From Candidatus Acidiflorens stordalenmirensis (GTDB lineage Bacteria; Acidobacteriota; Terriglobia; Terriglobales; Acidobacteriaceae): a stretch of DNA of 64,000 nucleotides. The notes under the pieces are model-generated. The model saw only the letters and a list, made by a program, of their open reading frames with translations. It was not told the DNA's origin and did not search any database. Made by a program: the position numbers and the translations under genes. The stretch lies in the NCBI GenBank assembly GCA_003139995.1, contig PLIC01000230.1, forward strand, positions 1 to 64,000, in the 5' to 3' direction. Below, piece by piece: positions 8,890 through 16,590 of the stretch (its first letter is position 1; every line of letters begins with the position of its first letter).

Positions 8890-9753
8890 TTACTTTCCCT
8901 TCCTGATCGCCTTGCGCTGCCCGATCCCAGCGCTGCCGTGCAATTCTTCCCGCGGGACATTAACGAACAAATGCCACGTCTTGTCATACCCGATCGCACC
9001 CTGTACTTTCCGCACGGGAGCGAGACCGAGCCACGCTGTCCGGCTGCGGCCCGCCAGCCGCAGCAAGCGCTCACGCACCTCCTGCGAAAGTTCGGCCTTG
9101 ACGTGATCGAGAAGCCAGCCAAACCGCCGCACCAGCGCGCCTGACCCGATGCGTTCGAGATAATCCGCCGCCTTGTTCCAATCAAACCTGCGGCTGGCCG
9201 TCGCCAGGATGATAGCGGCCTCTCCTGCTCCGCCGGCCAACGCCGGGCGGTCGACGCAGTCGATGGCGGTTTTTTCGCGGTCGGAGATCATGACGTTATA
9301 GCCGAGCACATCAACGGACTCGAAACCGAAGAATTTTTTCGGCGCGGGATTGACGATCCGAACCCGTGACTCCCCGACCTGTCGCCCCCGCACATGCACC
9401 GGCGTCACAAGAACAATCACGTTGCGGTGTTGCGTCGTCAGTCCGTAATAGGCGGCGGCCGTGCCGTAGCCGATGTAATAAGGAGTGGCGATATGGCTGG
9501 CGTGAGCCAGGAGATTGCTGTCGCCCAAAGCGTCCGGGCCTTGTTCCGGGGGGATGAGCAGATATTTCCCCCAGCTCGCCCGTTCGAACCAGCCTTTACG
9601 GCGCAGCGACTCGATCACATGGTCAGCGGCCTTGGGGCCGCCGCCGAGAAGCTCGATAATCTCCTCCCGCGTTGCCTCCCGCCGGCCCCTCTCGTTAAGG
9701 GCGAGGACGACCCGGCTTTCCTGCTGTGATAAAGACCGGGTTGCAAGCACCAT
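8890..9753 (-). CDS. abiEi: AbiEi family antitoxin and autorepressor
   Basis: A 287-aa antitoxin with an N-terminal winged helix (about residues 8-75, SLSQQESRVVLALNERGRRE then a recognition segment) and a C-terminal antitoxin domain (IATPYYIGYGTAAAYYGLTT onward). The ATG at 9753 is chosen over the GTG at 9768 because AAGGAG lies about six bases before it. In characterised AbiE systems AbiEi both neutralises AbiEii and represses the operon through inverted repeats. Two such repeats flank the predicted promoter here. The stop and the toxin start are separated by one base, so translation is probably coupled. Confidence 0.93.
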   Translation of the reverse strand: MVLATRSLSQQESRVVLALNERGRREATREEIIELLGGGPKAADHVIESLRRKGWFERASWGKYLLIPPEQGPDALGDSNLLAHASHIATPYYIGYGTAAAYYGLTTQHRNVIVLVTPVHVRGRQVGESRVRIVNPAPKKFFGFESVDVLGYNVMISDREKTAIDCVDRPALAGGAGEAAIILATASRRFDWNKAADYLERIGSGALVRRFGWLLDHVKAELSQEVRERLLRLAGRSRTAWLGLAPVRKVQGAIGYDKTWHLFVNVPREELHGSAGIGQRKAIRKGK

Positions 9754-9767
9754 GTCATTCTCCTTCA

Positions 9768-9794
9768 CAAAACCCCCTTAAACGGGGGGTTTTG
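9768..9794 (-). promoter_or_regulatory. Operator IR1 of the abiE operon
   Basis: CAAAACCCCC (9768-9777), 7-nt spacer, GGGGGTTTTG (9785-9794): perfect 10-bp arms. It sits at the expected start of transcription, just before the abiEi ribosome-binding site. Confidence 0.65.
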
Positions 9795-9800
9795 AGGAAT

Positions 9801-9830
9801 AGAATAGCAGTCTTGTCTCCGTCAAATCAA
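9801..9830 (-). promoter_or_regulatory. Predicted abiE promoter
   Basis: On the minus strand TTGATT (9830-9825), 18-nt spacer, TATTCT (9806-9801). The promoter lies between the two inverted repeats, which would allow AbiEi to block it from both sides. Confidence 0.45.
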
Positions 9831-9842
9831 ACATGTTTATTA

Positions 9843-9873
9843 CACAAAACCCCGTCACAACGGGTGTTTTGTG
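9843..9873 (-). promoter_or_regulatory. Operator IR2 of the abiE operon
   Basis: CACAAAACCCCGT (9843-9855) and ACGGGTGTTTTGTG (9860-9873) are inverted, with one extra T in the second arm. The half-site ACAAAACCCC is shared with IR1. From here to 10202 I see no gene or clear signal. Confidence 0.6.
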
Positions 9874-10202
9874 CATATATAAGGTCAACACCATCGACAA
9901 GTTTCCCGCCTCATCAGCGGCTGTTGCTTTGGCGTGTTTCATAATTCAGGTTCACAATTGAGGGTACGCTTCGCTGTGTCCCTCACGGTGGCAGCGCAAG
10001 ACTCGAGGCCGAGCGGATCGCTACTCCTTTCTCGTAAGGCTCTTGCATCCTCTACTTCAAGCCGGTTTATCCCGGCGCACTGTAATGTGCGATCCACAAT
10101 GGGAAGTCACCAAATGAGACTCCTCCCGACGAAGTAGGAGATCCGAGGCTTGACCAAACCAGCTTGAGTGCGCGCGAAAGCGGAGTACGCGTTGACCGGC
10201 GA

Positions 10203-10973
10203 TTAAAGCATGAGTTCCGCTTCGTTCAGTGAATATGTGCTCCGCTTTTGCCTGTTTGCCACCCATCTTTGCAGAATCGCTCGGGGCTGGTCTTCAAAGA
10301 GGACATTCAGCGCCGCCACTAACGCGTCGGCTTCGCGCCTAGGCTGGTCAAATCCGAGTCTTCGTACAACTTCGTAGGCTTGGTTGGCTTTCTCCACCGA
10401 AAAGGTCCATCCGCATCGACGGAGAGCTTCGATGTGTGCTGCTAGGGCTATCTGATCGCCAGCCATATGCGTCGCGAATAGGTCTGCAGCATTGTGAAAA
10501 TCACCCCTGTCGCGCGCCCGGTTTCCGCGCTGCGGTACCTTCATGCCGGTGATCACGGAACGACTCTTCGCTGTTGGATCAAAACCCTGATTGCGCATTA
10601 TCGGGAAAAAATGAGCATGCTGCATGGCTGCTCTGATCGTTTCGTAAACCTGTCGTAACGAACCCTCATAGGGGGTCATCGCTGACGAGAACGAGAGATT
10701 GTAGATTGGAAATCCCTCTGCAAGCAGTTTAAGGTGGTACAACTCATGAAAGACTGTACTCTCCTCAATTTCGTCTTCGGCTCGAAATTCTATTGTGGGT
10801 GTGTCGTCCTTGCGATCGAGTACCGCGGCTGCACGCTCATGTATGCCTGGTCGCAGGAGGTACAAGACCTTCTTTCCAAACAGAGTTTCAACCTCAGCTT
10901 CTAGAGTGGCGGTACGTGATGTAGACGGAATTTGTAACTCTGTTACAGACAAGTATTCGTCGTGAGGTGTCAT
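10203..10973 (-). CDS. HELYH putative zinc metallopeptidase-like protein (256 aa)
   Basis: The only recognisable signature is STVFHELYHLKLLAEGFP, an HExxH zinc site at 76-80 of the kind seen in gluzincins and ImmA-like proteins. No signal peptide is visible, so it should be cytoplasmic. A third zinc ligand cannot be assigned; candidates are the Glu in YEGSLRQVYE or residues in FHNAADLFATHMAGD. It is the last gene of a three-gene minus-strand operon, starting 35 nt after the trypsin-like protease gene. Two proteases encoded together in a defence-type neighbourhood suggest a proteolytic effector or cascade; that is inference. Confidence 0.65.
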   Translation of the reverse strand: MTPHDEYLSVTELQIPSTSRTATLEAEVETLFGKKVLYLLRPGIHERAAAVLDRKDDTPTIEFRAEDEIEESTVFHELYHLKLLAEGFPIYNLSFSSAMTPYEGSLRQVYETIRAAMQHAHFFPIMRNQGFDPTAKSRSVITGMKVPQRGNRARDRGDFHNAADLFATHMAGDQIALAAHIEALRRCGWTFSVEKANQAYEVVRRLGFDQPRREADALVAALNVLFEDQPRAILQRWVANRQKRSTYSLNEAELML

Positions 10974-11008
10974 TTGTCTTCAGCCGCCAGAGGGAGTTAT
11001 CCCCCGAA

Positions 11009-11881
11009 CTACAACTCCGCCACAGTTTGAACTGCCCATATCCAGTCCGCTAGGTCATCGTGCTGTGGACAACCACGGCTAAGCCAATGGAAGTATGCTG
11101 CCTCTCTCCTCAACGCTTCTAGAAGGAATGCGCGCACGTACTCGATCCGAATGGCGATCAACTGAGAATTGTCCTGGTCCCACCCGAACGCAATTCCCGT
11201 GATTCGACTCTCCTCGGGTGTCCATCGTTGCCCCATCATCTTGCACTCGTAAAAACGAGTGTTCCAGACAGGAGTGCCGCTAAATCCATGTGGATCCGGC
11301 AGATCTGCTCCTGAAGAGCTCATCTTAATTGTGGCCTGCGGATTGTACGACATGCCAAAACACACGGGACCATACGACTGAAATGAATTGTCAGATACCT
11401 GTGATGAGTGGGGCGTGCCATGCAGGCTCAAAGTCTTGAACGTAGGACTAAAATGCGAGCGTTTGTCGCTGTATCCGAGGAAGAACAAAAACTCTTTATC
11501 TTGCGGATCATGCTTCTCGCTCAGCCTCTTCGTAAGAACCGACCTGCACCGGTTCTCCTTCACTGCCCACGGTTCAGCCTCAATCCGCGTTACGGCGAGA
11601 TCTAAAGGCTGGGTACAGGCATGGAAAGCATTTCTCAGTCTTATTGAAGTTGCGGATGTTGAAAGCTGGACAGCCAGCGGAGTGGACGTGGCTGAGCAAG
11701 CAACGTGTGCATTCGTGAGCAAGTAAGTGTGCCCGCGAAGTGCGAGGAAAACACCTGAGCCGAGATGCTCTCCTTCGTTCGGCCCGACCTCGCGTGAGAT
11801 GGCGGTGACATACGGGAAAACGTGCTCACGCATGTCGTTCGTCATTCGCAAAATGACCCTATTAAATTGTGCTTCATCCAT
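11009..11881 (-). CDS. Trypsin-like serine protease domain protein (290 aa)
   Basis: A chymotrypsin-fold protein with a complete apparent triad: His59 in LLTNAHVA, Asp94 in PLDLAV and Ser201 in HGFSGTPVW. The oxyanion motif reads GFSG rather than GDSG. GSGVFLALRGHTYLLTNAHV is the classic first beta-barrel half. There is no signal peptide or PDZ domain, so it is unlike periplasmic HtrA and probably acts in the cytoplasm. It begins 26 nt after the 129-aa gene and precedes the HELYH gene, giving a probable operon. No clear ribosome-binding site was found at the ATG. Confidence 0.75.
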   Translation of the reverse strand: MDEAQFNRVILRMTNDMREHVFPYVTAISREVGPNEGEHLGSGVFLALRGHTYLLTNAHVACSATSTPLAVQLSTSATSIRLRNAFHACTQPLDLAVTRIEAEPWAVKENRCRSVLTKRLSEKHDPQDKEFLFFLGYSDKRSHFSPTFKTLSLHGTPHSSQVSDNSFQSYGPVCFGMSYNPQATIKMSSSGADLPDPHGFSGTPVWNTRFYECKMMGQRWTPEESRITGIAFGWDQDNSQLIAIRIEYVRAFLLEALRREAAYFHWLSRGCPQHDDLADWIWAVQTVAEL

Positions 11882-11906
11882 TCGAAAATACCTTCATCGT
11901 CCGGCC

Positions 11907-12296
11907 CTAGTTTACCTGCGTCGGGTTGAAACCCAAGCTCTGGTCGAACTCGTATAACGGTGCGGCGTCGACGTACCTTTGTTGGTCGGTACCGTTGGCA
12001 TTTCTTTCGATGAATCCGCCGATGTTTCCGAGAAGAAAGTGCTCTCTACCGTCGGGCGTTGAAATGTCAAACAAGTTTGCAATGGGCGATGTCGATGGGT
12101 CGTAGTGCTCGTGATCACCGAAAATGACAGCTCGCGTGAACTCTTGGACCGAAATTGTGTACCGCCCCCGCTCCTCATGCTTGGAAAGAATTTTGGCAGC
12201 ATTGAAGTGCCCGCTTCTTGCCCACGCAGGCACTTTGGGCTTATGTAAAGATTCTCGTATTGTATTCGCTACAGGGAAGAACACGGACAATTTCAA
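11907..12296 (-). CDS. Unrecognised protein, first gene of the protease operon (129 aa)
   Basis: The ORF has balanced coding-like composition from about WARSGHFNAAKILSKHEERG to the end, including VIFGDHEHYDPSTSPIANLF and EHFLLGNIGGFIERNANGTD. The upstream end is uncertain: the ORF begins with TTG at 12296, and an internal GTG is equally possible, with a TACAAT -10-like box between them. No family is recognised. It is 26 nt upstream of, and on the same strand as, the trypsin-like protease gene, so it could be its substrate, sensor or inhibitor. It might also be the tail of a larger truncated gene, since the tRNA remnant lies just upstream. Confidence 0.45.
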   Translation of the reverse strand: MKLSVFFPVANTIRESLHKPKVPAWARSGHFNAAKILSKHEERGRYTISVQEFTRAVIFGDHEHYDPSTSPIANLFDISTPDGREHFLLGNIGGFIERNANGTDQQRYVDAAPLYEFDQSLGFNPTQVN

Positions 12297-12377
12297 CAGG
12301 CTAATTTCGAGGAATCCCGCTTTCCCCCGCGCAGAAAATTCTTTGCAGATTCCTTTGCAGATTATTGGCTACCAACA

Positions 12378-12406
12378 GCAAAGGACCGCTACAAGCGGCC
12401 CTTTGC
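12378..12406 (-). repeat. Hairpin next to the tRNA-Lys remnant
   Basis: GCAAAGGACCGCT (12378-12390), loop ACA, AGCGGCCCTTTGC (12394-12406). With one G-U pair the minus-strand RNA forms a 13-bp stem, but no U tract follows. Nearby, TTTGCAGATT occurs twice in tandem (about 12352-12372). Confidence 0.5.
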
Positions 12407-12445
12407 ATCGTCCTATGCCACTGAAAACACGCGGCGCCGCTTGAT

Positions 12446-12492
12446 ACCAACGGCTTAAAAGGGCGTTGCTCTACCAACTGAGCTACGCGCCC
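12446..12492 (-). pseudogene. tRNA-Lys(TTT) 5' fragment
   Basis: The minus strand reads GGGCGCG (acceptor), TA, a perfect D-arm GCTCAGTTGGTAGAGC, then ACGCC, CTTTTAA (anticodon TTT) and GCCGT, TGGT. From there the sequence leaves the tRNA: no T-arm and no matching acceptor strand follow. The anticodon stem has a C-C mismatch. The molecule is about 47 nt and cannot be a working tRNA. A broken tRNA is the usual scar of an integrative element, and the accessory genes lie on its 3' side. Confidence 0.75.
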
Positions 12493-12660
12493 CACCAATT
12501 TCAATCTAACACATTTTCGGCGCGAATCCGCCCGGCGAGCGCTTCTCAAAAGCCATTGCGCTGGGGATGGAAACGCAGACTCGCTCGACTCGACGCGGCC
12601 TCTATCCCGCGCCCAGCGAGCTGTGACGTCGCCGGAGCAAAAGCGATACACTCTGCTTTC

Positions 12661-13425
12661 ATGCCGCGCTCTGGTTTCTTCTGGGCAAATCTTGTTTTCC
12701 CTGTTTGCGCGATTCTGGTTTGCGCAACTCTGGCCTGCGCGATTCTGTCGCCGACGCTCGTCCACGCCGAGAAAAAGAAACCGTTGCCCGCCGTGCGCTG
12801 GACCGCTGGCGCGCCCGGTTGCACATTCGAACGCACCGATGACGGGCACTACCGCTGGACGATGACCGGGAATGACCTCACCATCACGCTCCTCGTGGAC
12901 TCGCAGGAGCTGACAAAAAGCCGCCGTCGCTTCTATCACGTCCTCGGCGCGTATGTGAGTGTGACATATACCGGTCGGGATAAATTTGAGTTTCCGGCGG
13001 ACGTGCGGATCGACTTCGTTCGTCATCACGACGTTCTTGAGGGCTACATGGATCCCACAGGACTCTCCAACAGATTGCAGAACGACATAGACACGCTGGT
13101 CTTCGAAACCGAGCGCCAGATCAAGAAGAATCCCAAAATCACCGATGAAAAAACGGCTTACTTGAGAGAATACGAAAAGGAAGCGGCCGAGTTCATCGAG
13201 TTCCTGAGCACACAAAGCCTCGATCCTGCCGGGGCGACGCTGACCCCGGGCAATCCTGAAGCCCACGGCTGGGTCTTCTTCGCGACCAGTAGCAAGTGGA
13301 TCGGCCCGTGGAAGGCTCGCGAGGATTTCATTCTCGGCGTTTGGATGAAAGATAAAGTCTGGCAATTCCCATTCTCGCTGCCACCGGCGGAAGGCGACCT
13401 GATCCTGCGGAAGCCGCCCGAGTAA
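12661..13425 (+). CDS. Secreted hypothetical protein (254 aa)
   Basis: The ATG at 12661 gives a typical signal peptide (MPRSGFFWANLVFPVCAILV, Ala-rich, cleavage near VHA-E); the longer ORF upstream runs over the tRNA remnant and is not real. The mature protein has an N-terminal beta-rich part beginning LPAVRWTAGAPGCTFERTDD, a helical middle with alternating charges (TERQIKKNPKITDEKTAYLR) and a C-terminal WVFFATSSKWIGPWKAREDF segment. No domain is recognised. The low-copy hydrophobic content after the signal suggests a soluble periplasmic protein. Confidence 0.8.
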   Translation: MPRSGFFWANLVFPVCAILVCATLACAILSPTLVHAEKKKPLPAVRWTAGAPGCTFERTDDGHYRWTMTGNDLTITLLVDSQELTKSRRRFYHVLGAYVSVTYTGRDKFEFPADVRIDFVRHHDVLEGYMDPTGLSNRLQNDIDTLVFETERQIKKNPKITDEKTAYLREYEKEAAEFIEFLSTQSLDPAGATLTPGNPEAHGWVFFATSSKWIGPWKAREDFILGVWMKDKVWQFPFSLPPAEGDLILRKPPE

Positions 13426-13475
13426 GGGGCGCGAGCGCGCCAGAAAATTGTGTTACAGTTTCGTGCTCATAGTTC

Positions 13476-13655
13476 ATGACCATGGAGATTGATCCGAAAT
13501 CGGCGCCAGAGACCGAAAAACCAGCGGTCGTGTTCTATTGCCCGGTCTGCGCCGCGGAAGTCAGCGATCCGCTGACCTGCGGCGATTGCTCGGCCGTCAT
13601 CTGCCGCCGTTGCGGAACGCCGCTGGAATCTTCGGATGAGCTGGGCATGGGATAA
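13476..13655 (+). CDS. Small zinc-ribbon protein (59 aa), absent from the ORF track
   Basis: ATG at 13476 (or the in-frame ATG at 13482) to TAA at 13653 encodes a 59-residue protein with YCPVC, CGDC and CRRCG. The six cysteines in three pairs are the pattern of a small zinc ribbon. About 17 acidic and polar residues precede it. It lies 50 nt downstream of the secreted protein gene and before a repeat cluster. Such proteins are often adaptors or nucleic-acid binders; here function is unknown. Confidence 0.65.
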   Translation: MTMEIDPKSAPETEKPAVVFYCPVCAAEVSDPLTCGDCSAVICRRCGTPLESSDELGMG

Positions 13656-13659
13656 AGCG

Positions 13660-13805
13660 ATCGTTGGTCGTTCGTCGTTAGTCGTTGGCCGTTCGCGATC
13701 CGTCGTTCGCTGATCGCTGTTCGCCGTTCGTGGTCGCTCGCCAAAGGCGCACGTCTCTGGGTGTTGCGAACAGCCAACGACGAACAGCGCACGACCAACG
13801 ACGCG
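13660..13805. repeat. GTTCGTCGTT-family palindromic repeat, intergenic copy
   Basis: Left arm from TCGTTGGTCGTTCGTCGTTA, right arm ending ACGAACAGCGCACGACCAAC; the arms are about 35 nt and imperfectly complementary, with GTTCGC/GCGAAC words throughout. Related copies lie at 24017-24157 (inside a gene) and 34894-34940. Confidence 0.7.
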
Positions 13806-13849
13806 ATTCCATGACCGACTGAACGGATGACGAACTAACCGACACCTTA

Positions 13850-15280
13850 ATGAACACCGCTCCCGCTTCCGTGGCTCCCGAAGCTGAGACGTCCGGTCAA
13901 AAGCCGAGTCTCGTCCGTGGGCTTAGTTTGCTCGACTCCGTGCTGCTGCTGGTGAGCGGCATCATCGGCTCTTCCATTTTTCTTACCGCCAAAGATATTG
14001 CCGGGCCTTTGCCGAATCCGACGTTGTTTTTTCTGGTGTGGGTCCTCGGTGGAGCGATCTCGCTCTGCGCCTGCGTTGCGTTCGCCGAACTCGGCTCCAT
14101 GTTTCCCGACTCCGGCGGACAATACATTTACCTCCGCGAAGCGTACGGCGACCTGGTTGCGTTTCTCTACGGTTGGATGTTGTTCACGGTCGCGAATGGC
14201 GGCACCATCGCAGCTCTCTCCGTCGCATCGGCGGCCTACATGGGAAACATCATCCCCGGCATTTCGCAGCAGCATGTGATTTTTTCGTTGGCGGGTATTC
14301 CGTTCACGCGCGCGCACGCCGCCGGGCTGGTACTCATCGCCATCCTCACCTGCGTCAACGTTTTCGGATTGCGCTGGGGCGCGCTTCTCCAGAATGTCTC
14401 CACCTGGACGAAGTTCGCCGCCATGGCAGTCTTCGTTGTCCTGGGATTCGCCATCGGCAAGGGGCATTGGTCGAACTTCAGCGCCCAGGCGCCGGGCGGT
14501 TTGAGCATGGGACTAAGTCCAACGCAATTGATCTCCGCTCTCGGCGTCGGCTTGATCGCCGTGTTCTGGGCCTACGACGGCTGGGTCTACATCACGTGGG
14601 TCGCGGGTGAAGTGAAAGAGCCGCGGCGCAATGTGCCGCTGGCCATGGTTTTAGGCGTGCTCGCGGTAGGCGCGATCTATCTCGCGATGAACATGATCTA
14701 CGTTTACGCCCTGCCGCTGCATGAGGTCGCAAAGTACGAAACCATTGCCCACGCCGCCGCGACAAAACTTTTCTCGCCCGCGGCCGCAGTCTGGCTGTCG
14801 GCGATGATTGCGATTTCGTGTTTCAGCGCGGCCGCGACCTGCACCCTGTCGGGCGCGCGCGTCTACCTCGCGATGGCGCAGGACGGCGTCTTCTTTCGCC
14901 GCATGGCCGTCATCCATCCCAAATGGCGCACGCCCGCCTTCAGCCTAATCGGCCAAGGCATCTGGGCCGCGGTGCTCATCATGAGCGGACGCTACGACCA
15001 GCTTTACACCTACGTCATTTTTGGCATGGTGCTCTCGTACACGCTGACCGTCATCGGCCTGTTCGTCTTGCGCTGGAAACGACCCGACGTTCCCCGCCCC
15101 TATCGCTGCACCGGATACCCGTGGCTGCCCGCGATCTACGTTCTGGTCGGCGTCGCTTGGACGCTCAACACCATCATCCAGCGGCCAACTGAAGCCTTCT
15201 GGGGCTCCACGATTGTGTTGATCGGCGTGCCGGGATATTGGTATTGGAAGCGCAAGAGCCGCGCCGAAGTCACCGGCTGA
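13850..15280 (+). CDS. APC-family amino acid permease
   Basis: A 476-aa inner-membrane transporter with about 12 hydrophobic segments. The start of the first helix reads LLLVSGIIGSSIFLTAKDIA, the APC consensus (GxxIGsGIF) with the unwound substrate-binding region. PDSGGQYIYLREAYG and YDGWVYITWVAGEVKEPRRN are further signatures of the LAT/APC branch. It should import or exchange amino acids; the substrate cannot be told. The ATG is the first after the repeat cluster; no strong ribosome-binding site is visible. A second, damaged APC permease gene occurs at 52 kb. Confidence 0.9.
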   Translation: MNTAPASVAPEAETSGQKPSLVRGLSLLDSVLLLVSGIIGSSIFLTAKDIAGPLPNPTLFFLVWVLGGAISLCACVAFAELGSMFPDSGGQYIYLREAYGDLVAFLYGWMLFTVANGGTIAALSVASAAYMGNIIPGISQQHVIFSLAGIPFTRAHAAGLVLIAILTCVNVFGLRWGALLQNVSTWTKFAAMAVFVVLGFAIGKGHWSNFSAQAPGGLSMGLSPTQLISALGVGLIAVFWAYDGWVYITWVAGEVKEPRRNVPLAMVLGVLAVGAIYLAMNMIYVYALPLHEVAKYETIAHAAATKLFSPAAAVWLSAMIAISCFSAAATCTLSGARVYLAMAQDGVFFRRMAVIHPKWRTPAFSLIGQGIWAAVLIMSGRYDQLYTYVIFGMVLSYTLTVIGLFVLRWKRPDVPRPYRCTGYPWLPAIYVLVGVAWTLNTIIQRPTEAFWGSTIVLIGVPGYWYWKRKSRAEVTG

Positions 15281-15527
15281 AATGCATCTCGCCATCCCGC
15301 GCCCCAGCGGTGAAAGCTACACTGGTACCGCTATCTTCCGCTTCGGATTAAAGAACGGTAACGGCACCACCGTCGCCGTCGTCTTCATCCGTTGGGCTTC
15401 GATCGTCGACTCCATCTGCAGCTTGGTGCCCGTTTGTGTACCGCTGTGTCTTCCGTGGTAGAGAACCTCTTGAACCACAGAAGACACAAAGGATCACAAG
15501 GGACGCTGGTAAAATCCGTAGTTGTCT

Positions 15528-16385
15528 ATGCACAACTCCGCCATCCTCCTCGTCTCCTGCCCCGACCGCAAAGGCGTGGTTGCCTCGATTGCCGAATTCA
15601 TCTTTCGCCACGGCGGCAACATCCTGTTCGCCGATGAGCATGGAGACGCGGAATCCAATCTCTTTCTTACTCGGGTGGAGTTCGACGCGGCGGATTTTGA
15701 TCTTGACCTGGCCCAGTTTCCCGAGCGCTTTTCGCCCATCGCTCGCGACTTCCAGATGGACTGGCGGCTTGCCCACTCCACCGACCGCCCCCGCATCGCC
15801 ATCTTCGTCTCGAAGTTTGACCATTGCTTACAAGATCTCCTCTACCGCCATCAGAGTGGCGAACTGCGCTGTGAAATCCCGCTGATCGTTTCCAACCATC
15901 CCGATAATCAGCGTATCGCTGACTTCTACCGCGTCCCCTACTTCGTCGTGCCGGTCACGAAAGAAAACAAACGGGAAGCGGAACAGAAGCAGATCGCGCT
16001 CGTCCGCGAACACGAATGCAGTCTCGTCGTCCTCGCTCGCTATATGCAGGTGCTCTCGAACGAGTTCATCACAACCCTGGGCTCCGAGAACCTCATCAAC
16101 ATTCACCATTCTTTCCTGCCCGCGTTTGTCGGCTCCAAGCCCTACCACCAAGCGTTTCAGCGCGGCGTCAAGCTGATCGGCGCCACCGCCCACTACGTTA
16201 CTCAAGTACTCGACGATGGCCCCATCATCGAACAGGATGTCGTCCGCATCTACCACCGCGACACCGTCGACGACCTGGTCCAGAAGGGCCGCGATATCGA
16301 AAAGGTCGTCCTGTCGCGCGCCGTCCACTGGCACGTGGAAAACCGCATCCTGTTGTATGGAAACAAAACCGTGGTCTTTCAATAA
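15528..16385 (+). CDS. purU: Formyltetrahydrofolate deformylase
   Basis: PurU hydrolyses 10-formyl-tetrahydrofolate to tetrahydrofolate and formate, balancing one-carbon pools. An N-terminal ACT domain (about 1-80, AILLVSCPDRKGVVASIAEF) is followed by a GART-type formyltransferase domain. The catalytic residues are visible: Asn in VSNHPDNQ, His in NIHHSFLPAF and Asp in QVLDDGPIIEQ. At 285 aa the length is normal. The ATG at 15528 is preferred to the TTG two codons upstream. The 140 nt before it contain an ACCACAGAAGACACAAAGG word repeat seen also at 36.27 and 51.88 kb. Confidence 0.95.
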   Translation: MHNSAILLVSCPDRKGVVASIAEFIFRHGGNILFADEHGDAESNLFLTRVEFDAADFDLDLAQFPERFSPIARDFQMDWRLAHSTDRPRIAIFVSKFDHCLQDLLYRHQSGELRCEIPLIVSNHPDNQRIADFYRVPYFVVPVTKENKREAEQKQIALVREHECSLVVLARYMQVLSNEFITTLGSENLINIHHSFLPAFVGSKPYHQAFQRGVKLIGATAHYVTQVLDDGPIIEQDVVRIYHRDTVDDLVQKGRDIEKVVLSRAVHWHVENRILLYGNKTVVFQ

Positions 16386-16590
16386 CCCAGCTCACCAAGG
16401 CCCAACCCCAGGCCCGAAGGCAGTCGCGCGGGCTCTCCACGTTGGTACCGAGAGCTGGGAGCTGGGAACTGGGTAGTAGTGCAGTCACTTCCGTAACCAG
16501 GTAACCAATTGCGCTGCGCTTCCCTTTCGGTTTTACTAAAAGACGGCACCCATTTGAAAACATTACTGCGCGATCTCGAAGGAGCGGACT

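Noticed and set aside
8031-8906. 291-aa plus-strand ORF opposite abiEii
   Set aside because: AbiEii motifs are on the minus strand, with the exact one-base junction to abiEi.
12378-12406. Terminator of the tRNA-Lys gene
   Set aside because: The stem is strong but no U tract follows in either direction, and the tRNA is incomplete.
13660-13805. CRISPR array
   Set aside because: The GTTCGTCGTT words are irregular and form one imperfect palindrome; there are no regular spacers and no cas genes in the window.
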